Assembly (NCBI GenBank): GCA_030064795.1
Contig: JASJEI010000266.1
Span: forward strand, 1-25,682
DNA length: 25,682 bases
Reading direction: 5' to 3'
From: Pleurocapsa sp. MO_226.B13
GTDB lineage: Bacteria; Cyanobacteriota; Cyanobacteriia; Cyanobacteriales; Xenococcaceae
Below, piece by piece: positions 1 through 7,746 of this stretch. The position numbers were made by a program, and so were the translations under genes. Within the stretch, counting starts at the first letter, position 1; every line of letters starts with the position of its first letter. The notes beneath the pieces are model-generated. The model saw nothing but the letters and a program-made list of their open reading frames with translations. It ran no database searches and was not told the origin of the DNA.

Positions 1-56
1 GTAGCGGCAAAGATACTCGGAGGGTCGCCTCCTGGAAAAATAGCTCAGTGCCAGGT
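1..56 (+). rRNA. rrf: 5S ribosomal RNA, 3' end (partial)
   Basis: The first 56 bases match the 3' half of cyanobacterial 5S rRNA: a GCGGCAAAGATACT loop-E-like segment, the paired GGAGGGTCGCCTCC helix, AAAATAGCTC, and the closing GTGCCAGG, which pairs with the missing 5' end in a complete molecule. The gene runs off the left edge. The mature 3' end is placed at about 55-57, just after CCAGG. In cyanobacteria 5S is normally the last gene of the 16S-tRNA-23S-5S operon, so the rest of that operon should lie to the left. Recognition is by eye. Confidence 0.85.
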
Positions 57-66
57 TCGATAATCA

Positions 67-110
67 AAAAAGCCTTCTACTCATTGACGGTAGCGGGCTT
101 TTTAGCTTTT
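67..110 (+). terminator. Rho-independent terminator of the rRNA operon
   Basis: The outer stem AAAAAGCC (67-74) pairs with GGCTTTTT (96-103). An inner CTAC/GTAG helix (77-80 with 90-93) closes a 9-nt loop, and T-rich sequence follows. It starts about 10 bases after the 5S end, as expected for an rRNA operon terminator. The A-rich left arm could also act on transcripts arriving from the minus-strand GGDEF-EAL gene. Confidence 0.75.
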
Positions 111-148
111 TAATTTTTTTGAAAGGTAATTTTGAGACTCTCTTCGTA

Positions 149-2332
149 CTACCATTGTGGAGACCTAGCAATTAAAGCCTCTGCTTCATCTTTACTCAAA
201 GGTTTAGAAAAGAAAAAGCCCTGACCATATTCACACTGTAACAAACGGAGTTGAGCTAGTTGGGAAGTAGTTTCAATTCCTTCTGCTATAACATCCATAT
301 TTAACATATGAGCTAAAGTAATGATGGCTTTGACAATTGCCGAATGATCATCTGCTTGCATCTGACTCACAAAAGAACGATCGATTTTGATTGTATCTAC
401 GGGAAAACGATGTAAATAGCTTAAAGAAGAGTATCCCGTACCAAAATCGTCAATACTAAACTGAATTTGCTTTTTCCTTAGATTGAGAATGATATCCGTA
501 ACGGTATTTAGGTTATCAATTAAGATGCTTTCGGTAATTTCTAACTTCAAAAATTTTCCTGACAACCCAGTTTCATTAAGAACATTTTCAACTTCTTCAA
601 TTATCTTTGACTCACGAAATTGATGTCCAGAGAGATTTATACTGATTCTAATTGCTGGATGTTCGGGATATTTTAACTGCCAATTGCGTGTAGTTTGACA
701 AGCTTCTTTTAGCAGCCAATTGCTTAAGGGAACAATCAAACCAGTTTCTTCACAAACAGGAATAAAATCTGCTGGCTGAATGTATCCTTTGGTAGGATGA
801 TTCCATCTGACTAGGGCTTCAAAACCTGATAAAGTACCCAATTGTAGACAAGTAATTGGCTGATAGAAAACTTCAAACTCTCCTCGCTCTAAAGCTCTAC
901 GAAGATTGGTTTCTAGCTCTAATCTTTGCAAGGCCCGATCGCGCAAAGAGTTATCAAATACTTCATAACGTGCTTTTCCCTGTTCTTTAGCACTATACAT
1001 CGTTAAATCTGCATCCCGCAGAATATCTTCCGGTTTTTCGTAACCCTCAGAAGAAAGAGCAATGCCAATACTAGCAGTAGTAAATAGTTCGTAACCTTCA
1101 ATATGAAACGGAAAACTCAAAGTTTGATAAATGCTCTCGGCGACTAGAGTAGCTTCAGATTTGCTGGAAATATTTTCGAGTAAAATGGTAAACTCATCTC
1201 CACCCAAACGAGCTACTGTATCTGTTGGCGCGATCGATTTTTCTAAACGACGAGCAATCTTAATTAGCAGTTTGTCTCCTATTAAATGACCGACGCTATC
1301 ATTGACTACTTTAAATCGATCTAAATCTAGAAATAAGACTGCAAACAAATAATTACTCTGACTTTGACTTCTCTTTAGCTGTTGTTGTAAACGATCCATA
1401 AACAAAGCGCGGTTGGGTAGTCCTGTTAAAGCATCATGGAGAGCATCGTGAAGTAGTTGCTTTTCCATAGATTTACGTTCGGTGATATCAACTATCTGAT
1501 TATTAAAATGCAGGGGTTTTCCATCTGCATCTCGAACTACCAGCACCTTAAGCAGAGTATCAACTATTCGACCATCTTTGGCAACAAAGCGTTTTTCAAT
1601 TTGAAAGTCTGTTTCTTTGCCCTCGATTAATTTTTGTTCTAGATTGCGGTGTATTTCCCAGTCTTCTGGGTGGCCAATTTCTGCAAAAGAGACTTCTAAT
1701 AATTCTGATTCAGAATATCCTAAAGAATCACATAAAGCTTGATTAACTCGCTGAAATTTGCCTTTGAGAGTGCTTATTGCCATTCCAATCGGGGCCATCT
1801 CAAAAGTCAGTCGGAATTGTTCTTCGCTTTTTTTTAGGGCTTCTTCTGCTTCTCTGCGCTTAGTAATATCTTCGGCAATACCTACAAAACGATTTACCTT
1901 ACCCATTACATCTCTGACAGGAAATGCTCGTACCCTTACCCAACAAATCGTTTCGTCTGGTCTGATGATGCGATATTCTTCTTCAAAATCATCCCCAGTT
2001 CTAAACTGGGTTTCAATAGTCGCCAGAGCCTTAAAAGAATCTTCTGGGTGAATAGCAAATAGCCAAGATTGAGGGTCTTCATATAGACTCTGACAACTTC
2101 GTCCCCAAATTTTTTCGTAAGTGGGACTGATATAGAGTATTTCGTCAGTCTTGGCGGAAATAACAAAAAAGACTTCGCGGACATTTTCGGCAATCTGCCG
2201 AAAACGCTCTTCTCTTTCGGTTAATTCCAAATATTCCGTTCTCAATCTTTGATTTTCGGCTAGTACTTCTTCTACTCGGTTCAAAAGAGAATTTTGCAGC
2301 AGCAAAATCCCTGCCATTTCCTGATTAGACAT
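149..2332 (-). CDS. PAS-PAS-GGDEF-EAL cyclic-di-GMP signalling protein
   Basis: This 727-residue protein is built from a short N-terminal coiled coil (about 15-45), two PAS domains each with its PAC tail (about 45-160 and 165-288), a GGDEF diguanylate cyclase domain (about 292-455) and an EAL phosphodiesterase domain (about 470-722). Both enzymatic signatures look intact: GGDEF at 377-381, EAL at 505-507 and DDFGTG at 628-633. Synthesis and breakdown of cyclic-di-GMP are therefore both possible. The inhibitory I-site (RxxD) is altered, with APTD at 368-371, so product inhibition may be lost. There are no membrane segments, so it is probably a cytoplasmic sensor. The ligand of the PAS domains cannot be told from sequence. 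The ATG start has no clear Shine-Dalgarno. It runs towards the rRNA operon, away from the pyrC-like gene. Confidence 0.93.
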   Translation of the reverse strand: MSNQEMAGILLLQNSLLNRVEEVLAENQRLRTEYLELTEREERFRQIAENVREVFFVISAKTDEILYISPTYEKIWGRSCQSLYEDPQSWLFAIHPEDSFKALATIETQFRTGDDFEEEYRIIRPDETICWVRVRAFPVRDVMGKVNRFVGIAEDITKRREAEEALKKSEEQFRLTFEMAPIGMAISTLKGKFQRVNQALCDSLGYSESELLEVSFAEIGHPEDWEIHRNLEQKLIEGKETDFQIEKRFVAKDGRIVDTLLKVLVVRDADGKPLHFNNQIVDITERKSMEKQLLHDALHDALTGLPNRALFMDRLQQQLKRSQSQSNYLFAVLFLDLDRFKVVNDSVGHLIGDKLLIKIARRLEKSIAPTDTVARLGGDEFTILLENISSKSEATLVAESIYQTLSFPFHIEGYELFTTASIGIALSSEGYEKPEDILRDADLTMYSAKEQGKARYEVFDNSLRDRALQRLELETNLRRALERGEFEVFYQPITCLQLGTLSGFEALVRWNHPTKGYIQPADFIPVCEETGLIVPLSNWLLKEACQTTRNWQLKYPEHPAIRISINLSGHQFRESKIIEEVENVLNETGLSGKFLKLEITESILIDNLNTVTDIILNLRKKQIQFSIDDFGTGYSSLSYLHRFPVDTIKIDRSFVSQMQADDHSAIVKAIITLAHMLNMDVIAEGIETTSQLAQLRLLQCEYGQGFFFSKPLSKDEAEALIARSPQW

Positions 2333-2434
2333 TCAATTGGCTACAAGTGCGGGATTACCCGCTTAGAATGCCCAAATTAAAGCTAAAAGTAACATCTTGT
2401 TAGAAAAAGGAAAAAGAAATGAGAAATGAGTAAT

Positions 2435-2474
2435 AAAAAAAAATTGCCGATCGCTAGTTACTGATGAGCGATCG
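2435..2474 (-). terminator. Rho-independent terminator built from two HIP1-like half sites
   Basis: On the minus strand an 8-bp stem (2467-2474 pairing with 2448-2455, CGATCGCT and AGCGATCG) closes an 11-nt loop that contains the stop codon of the dihydroorotase-like gene (2458-2460). After a short GC/CAA spacer comes a run of nine T (complement of the A run at 2435-2443). This has the form of an intrinsic terminator for the minus-strand gene and overlaps its coding end. Confidence 0.6.
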
Positions 2475-3720
2475 CGGTTTTAATGACTTTGCCCGTAATT
2501 AGTCGCTCGTAGTAAGGGGTATTAGTAGCAGGGGATTGGAGAGTTTCTCTATTTGCCAACCAAGTTTTTTGGGTATCGAATAGAATGAAATCTGTTTCTT
2601 GTTTGGGAGAGATAACTAGAGGTTTTTGTTGTAAACATTGGCGGGGATGACTACTCAAAGCTTGCCATAATTCTAATCCAGAGAGTTTTTCCGTCTCGAC
2701 CAATTCTTGCCATAAAAGAGGTAGAGCTATTTCTAAACCAACTACTCCTGGCGGTGCTAAAGCGAAAGGGACGGTTTTTTCTTCATAGGTATAGGCTTGA
2801 TGATCGATCGCGATCGCATCAATTATTCCTTGTTTAATTCCAGCGATTAATACTTCTTGGTCTTTTTTGTCTCCCAGGGGTGGTTCGAGGCGTAGATTGG
2901 GGTCATAACTACCTAAAGCTTCGCTATTCCACAGCAGATGCATCCAGGTAGTGCTAGCAGTTAGAGAAACTCCTCTTTGCTTTGCCTCGGCAATTAGCTC
3001 TACACCTCTTTTTGTAGAGACACGCATAATATGAACGGGAGTGGGAATTTCGGCAACAATTTCGATTACCGCTGCCAAGATCGCTGATTCAGAACAGCCA
3101 GGGTTTCCTGGCATACCATAACGAATTGAAGCTTCTCCTTCTCGGACTACTCCATCGCCAGCTAACTCATTCTGGTTAAGAGCGATGGCGATTGTTTTTT
3201 GCCAAGGTTGTACGTATTCTAATAACTGTTTGAATAAATTTAAATTAGCCAGATTATAGCGATCGCTATAACCGATTACTTCTGGTTTCAATTCTCTCAA
3301 CTCATTCATTTGTTTGCTTGCAGTAGCCTGAAAAGCTGCCCCCCAAAAATGCAACCGAGACAAAGGAAGAGATCGATCTTTGCTGCGTTGCTTAATAGCG
3401 GTCAAGACCTGTAGATTATCGATCCGAGGTACAGTATCGGGTAAGATTCCTACTTGAGTAAATCCCCCCGCCGCCGCAGCTTGAGCCAAATTTAAGAGAC
3501 TTTCTCTGGCTTCGTTTCCTGGCTCTGAGCTATGACTGTATAAATCTACAAGTCCCGTTCCTAAAATCAAATTTCGTCCTGAAATTATCTGGGTTTGAGC
3601 GGGATATTCGCTTAGGCAATCGGCGATCGCTTGAATTTTCCCCTCAAAAATTAACACATCCGACTGGCGATCTATGCCTTGGGAGGGGTCAATTACTCTT
3701 ACTTGTTGCAGTAGTTCCAT
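2458..3720 (-). CDS. Dihydroorotase-like protein (amidohydrolase fold), probably not catalytic
   Basis: This 420-residue protein aligns along its whole length with class I dihydroorotase (PyrC), which closes carbamoyl-aspartate to dihydroorotate in pyrimidine synthesis. The backbone signatures survive: EPGNEARES (66-74), AAAAGGFTQVGILPDT (81-96) and PPGVVGLEIALPLLW (323-337). The metal ligands mostly do not. The usual HVH is YSH (61-63), the HVST histidine is Arg (MRVST 232-236), PHHL is WMHL (259-262), the HAED-type site is LNQNE (181-185), and no metal-bridging Lys is evident. Only the Asp-His of IDHQAY (305-310) remains. From known cases such as the inactive DHOase subunit (pyrC') of Pseudomonas, a structural partner of aspartate carbamoyltransferase is plausible. 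It is divergent from purA, with 94 bp between them. Confidence 0.8.
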   Translation of the reverse strand: MELLQQVRVIDPSQGIDRQSDVLIFEGKIQAIADCLSEYPAQTQIISGRNLILGTGLVDLYSHSSEPGNEARESLLNLAQAAAAGGFTQVGILPDTVPRIDNLQVLTAIKQRSKDRSLPLSRLHFWGAAFQATASKQMNELRELKPEVIGYSDRYNLANLNLFKQLLEYVQPWQKTIAIALNQNELAGDGVVREGEASIRYGMPGNPGCSESAILAAVIEIVAEIPTPVHIMRVSTKRGVELIAEAKQRGVSLTASTTWMHLLWNSEALGSYDPNLRLEPPLGDKKDQEVLIAGIKQGIIDAIAIDHQAYTYEEKTVPFALAPPGVVGLEIALPLLWQELVETEKLSGLELWQALSSHPRQCLQQKPLVISPKQETDFILFDTQKTWLANRETLQSPATNTPYYERLITGKVIKTAIAHQ

Positions 3721-3748
3721 TCTTTTTTTTTACTTTTTAATTAAATAG

Positions 3749-3778
3749 TTGACATCGCATACTGCAAATAACCATAAT
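3749..3778 (+). promoter_or_regulatory. Sigma70-type promoter of purA
   Basis: A perfect -35 TTGACA (3749-3754) is followed after 18 bases by the -10-like hexamer CATAAT (3773-3778). Transcription should start near 3785, leaving a leader of about 30 nt before the TTG start of purA. It lies in the 94-bp gap shared with the divergent dihydroorotase-like gene, whose own promoter should be in the same AT-rich stretch. Confidence 0.6.
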
Positions 3779-3799
3779 AATAGTTTGTGTAAACTTTAG

Positions 3800-5149
<1,350 letters not shown>

Positions 5150-5254
5150 CGTTGCTATTGAGGAAGCAAATTGTAATGAAGATTGAAGACAAATCTTCAG
5201 CCAAATAATTGAAATTTTTAACCATATTAGTTACCACCAAATCAATCAAACACT

Positions 5255-5866
5255 ATGAACATCACAGTCGAATGTAAAACTAGACCCGAAGGAAGCAAAC
5301 CCAGAGCATTGCGTCGCGAAGGATTGATTCCTGCTGCTTTGTACGGCCATGACGGAGCTAATTCTGTATCTTTAACTATTCCAGCTAAAGAAGCTCAAAT
5401 GTTGCTCAGAAAAGCAGCAGTCAACAATACTCTGATCGATCTAAAAATTCCAGATATGTCTTGGCAAGGCAAGGCTTTGATTAGAGAGGTACAAGCTCAC
5501 CCTTGGAAAAGAACTCTCAATCATCTGAGCTTTTTTACGGTTTCTGCTAAACAACAGGTAGAAATTGTAGTACCAGTTGTAATCACAGGAAAAGCAGCAG
5601 GTAGCAAAGAAGGCGGTATTGTCGAACAAATTATGACTGAGTTGAACATTTCCTGTTCTGCTGGTAGTATTCCCGAATCAATTGAAATTGACGTTTCCAA
5701 TTTTGAAATTGGTAGTTCTCTTCATTTAGGAGAGGTAGTTTTGCCAGAAGGCGTTAGTATTCTTGACGATCCAGAACGTACGGTTCTTTCGGTCGTACTA
5801 CCTGCTAAGCCAGTGACGGAAACAGAAGTAAGCGAACAGAATGTGGAGACAGTAACAACAGAATAG
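5255..5866 (+). CDS. rplY: Large ribosomal subunit protein bL25 (CTC form)
   Basis: bL25 binds 5S rRNA in the large ribosomal subunit. At 203 residues this is the long two-domain CTC-type form. The N-terminal 5S-binding domain (about 1-92) carries RPEGSKPRALRREGLIPAALYG (split here only in description, residues 10-31), and the C-terminal beta domain spans about 98-186, followed by a short acidic tail. The family signature HPWKRTLNHLSFF-like segment is at about 82-94. The ATG start at 5255 has no strong Shine-Dalgarno. A small hairpin (tgaaga/tcttca, 5184-5199) sits in the gap after purA without a T run, so readthrough from purA is likely. A strong terminator follows at 5966. Confidence 0.95.
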   Translation: MNITVECKTRPEGSKPRALRREGLIPAALYGHDGANSVSLTIPAKEAQMLLRKAAVNNTLIDLKIPDMSWQGKALIREVQAHPWKRTLNHLSFFTVSAKQQVEIVVPVVITGKAAGSKEGGIVEQIMTELNISCSAGSIPESIEIDVSNFEIGSSLHLGEVVLPEGVSILDDPERTVLSVVLPAKPVTETEVSEQNVETVTTE

Positions 5867-5965
5867 TAATTTACTGTAGTTAATTTTCGCTCTTACGACT
5901 ATACTGAAATTCTTGAGGCGATCGCTTAAAAAATTCTTTGACCAGATAATCAATAGCCAAAAGCT

Positions 5966-5997
5966 AACCAGAGACATCATCGATCTCTGGTTTTTTT
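5966..5997 (+). terminator. Rho-independent terminator after rplY
   Basis: A perfect 9-bp stem AACCAGAGA (5966-5974) / TCTCTGGTT (5984-5992) with a 9-nt loop merges into a run of T ending at 5997. It lies about 100 bases after the rplY stop and closes the purA-rplY unit. Confidence 0.85.
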
Positions 5998-6095
5998 GTG
6001 TAGAATGTTTAAAAACATAGGCGAGGGATAATCATTAATACTTGTAACTCGTTCCCTGTCTTCAGCGGTCAAAAGATATCTATAACGATTAATTT

Positions 6096-6434
6096 ATGTT
6101 CGATTTAGAGCCAATTTTTGAATTCTCTCGCTACAATTGCGTGGCTATTTGTTCTTTCCTAGTACCAGCCAATTTGATTGCAACCGTTACTACCTTGGTT
6201 TTAGTTAGCACCAGTCAATCTTTGTCCCAAATACGCAGCTCTATGGCGATCGCCTCAATTTTTGCTATAACTTTATTTCTTCATGTTTCTACCTGGTTTA
6301 CAATCGGCGTAGTTACTCCCGTGACCTTTATTTTATTGGGATTGGGGACTACTTGTCTGCTGATTAATTTTCTAGCGGTTGTCTATCGCCAAAAAATTGC
6401 TCGAACTCTCTTGGCAACATTTTTCTGTAGTTGA
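6096..6434 (+). CDS. Small hydrophobic membrane protein, function unknown
   Basis: A 112-residue protein that I do not recognise. Three hydrophobic segments are visible at about 14-38, 48-68 and 71-96, with a short basic loop (QIRSS) after the first and a basic YRQKIAR stretch after the third. It should be an integral inner-membrane protein. The ATG start at 6096 is preceded by AT-rich sequence (TATCTATAACG upstream) that may hold the promoter, because the preceding unit ends in a strong terminator. The phytase-like lipoprotein gene follows after 107 bp on the same strand. No catalytic motif is visible. It is called a gene because of length, membrane pattern and lack of any competing frame. 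Confidence 0.65.
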   Translation: MFDLEPIFEFSRYNCVAICSFLVPANLIATVTTLVLVSTSQSLSQIRSSMAIASIFAITLFLHVSTWFTIGVVTPVTFILLGLGTTCLLINFLAVVYRQKIARTLLATFFCS

Positions 6435-6541
6435 GATTTAATTTACTCTAGATTCTTCAGCCAAAAGCAGAGATCTGATTTGAAATATCTGACTATTGAA
6501 CCTGATACATTGATTGATGTAGGTTTCAATATCAAACAATT

Positions 6542-7732
6542 GTGAGCGATAACTTCCTTAGCCTTCGCCAACGCCTCTGGAAATTTTTCTGGAGATATTT
6601 AATCGGTTTAATTTCGATCTGTTTAGTTTTTTCTTTGGCAGCCTGTAGTCCACCTCAGCGAGTATCGGCTACGGAAAGAATGTTTCGGAATTTTTCTTTG
6701 GAGTTTATCGAGCGATACGAAATTCCGAAAATTCGATTTCAAGATACTGTCGTAGGAGGATTATCGGCGATCGCCTACGACCGCCAACAAGACTGGTTTT
6801 ATGTCTTATCTGACGACCGCGCCAGACGTTCTCCCGCCCGTTTTTATACCTTTAAGTTAAAAGTCCAGCAAGCCGATGACGGTCGAATTGAAATTGATAG
6901 TTTCCAGCCAGAAAGCGTTACGTTCTTAAAAGACGAAGAGGGCAACAATTACCCAGCAGAAAGCATCGACCCCGAAGGATTAGCTATATCTCCCAGAAAC
7001 ACTATTTTTATCTCTAGTGAGGGTAATACCGCCAACAACATTAAACCTTTTCTGGCTGAATTCGATCTAGAGACTGGTAAAAAATTAAGCGATGTTCGTC
7101 TGCCACAACGTTTTTTGCCTAGCGAAGACCCCGAGCAACCTCAAGGAGTACGGGAAAATCTGGCATTTGAATCCTTGACAATTAATCGCACTGGTTTGCC
7201 TGAAGATCCTTTTCGCGTTTTTACGGCTACAGAATCATCATTGATTCAAGACAAGTCTTTGGAAGTAGAAGAACCAGAGCGAATTCGCTTTTTGCACTAT
7301 ATCATCAATCCCGTGGGCGACCCAGTATTAGTTGCCGAACATTTGTATTTACTCGAAACAGCACCTGCTGAGGTTATTTCTAATGGACTAACAGAATTGT
7401 TGGCACTGCCAACCGAAGGCTACTTTCTCAGTTTAGAGCGGACTTTTGGCTTGACTGGCGCGGGGGCAAAAATCTTTCAGGTAGTAATAGGCAATGCTAC
7501 CGATACGAGTAATATTGCCAGTCTCAAAGGAAACTTAGCCCAAGTAAGGACTCTGAAAAAACAGCTTTTGTTCGATTTAGGAGATTTAGATATCGAGCTT
7601 GATAATCTTGAAGGAATAACCATTGGCCCTCGTTTACCAGACGGTAGTAAAAGTTTACTGTTAATTAGCGACGATAACTTTAATGAGGAACAAATTAATC
7701 AATTACTATTGTTTCGTCTAAGCGAAAATTGA
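6542..7732 (+). CDS. Lipoprotein with esterase-like/phytase-like beta-propeller domain
   Basis: This 396-residue protein has a signal peptide with a basic N-region, a hydrophobic core (about 18-34) and a lipobox LAAC with the acylated Cys at 35, so it should be a lipoprotein outside the cytoplasmic membrane. The rest matches the 'esterase-like activity of phytase' family (PF13449) by recurring blade motifs: GLSAIAYD (73-80) then YVLSDD (87-92), DPEGLAIS (143-150) with FISSEGN, LAFESLT (207-213), LEGITIGP, and LLLISDDNF near the C-terminus. The family name suggests a phosphomonoesterase, but the activity is poorly defined. The start is GTG at 6542, which gives a complete signal peptide. It is convergent with ftn2, with only 14 bp between the stops. 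Confidence 0.85.
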   Translation: MSDNFLSLRQRLWKFFWRYLIGLISICLVFSLAACSPPQRVSATERMFRNFSLEFIERYEIPKIRFQDTVVGGLSAIAYDRQQDWFYVLSDDRARRSPARFYTFKLKVQQADDGRIEIDSFQPESVTFLKDEEGNNYPAESIDPEGLAISPRNTIFISSEGNTANNIKPFLAEFDLETGKKLSDVRLPQRFLPSEDPEQPQGVRENLAFESLTINRTGLPEDPFRVFTATESSLIQDKSLEVEEPERIRFLHYIINPVGDPVLVAEHLYLLETAPAEVISNGLTELLALPTEGYFLSLERTFGLTGAGAKIFQVVIGNATDTSNIASLKGNLAQVRTLKKQLLFDLGDLDIELDNLEGITIGPRLPDGSKSLLLISDDNFNEEQINQLLLFRLSEN

Positions 7733-7746
7733 AAACCAGTAAGGAG

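Noticed and set aside
41..62. AGCTCAG...GGTTCGA, resembling D-arm and T-arm bases of a tRNA
   Set aside because: The order and spacing do not give a cloverleaf, and the sequence fits the 3' end of 5S rRNA.
2349..2362. GCGGG-ATTA-CCCGC hairpin upstream of the GGDEF-EAL gene as a riboswitch or terminator
   Set aside because: Only a 5-bp stem, with no T run on either side and no cyclic-di-GMP riboswitch features; too little to call.
5184..5199. TGAAGA/TCTTCA hairpin between purA and rplY as a terminator
   Set aside because: Weak AT-rich 6-bp stem with no T run.
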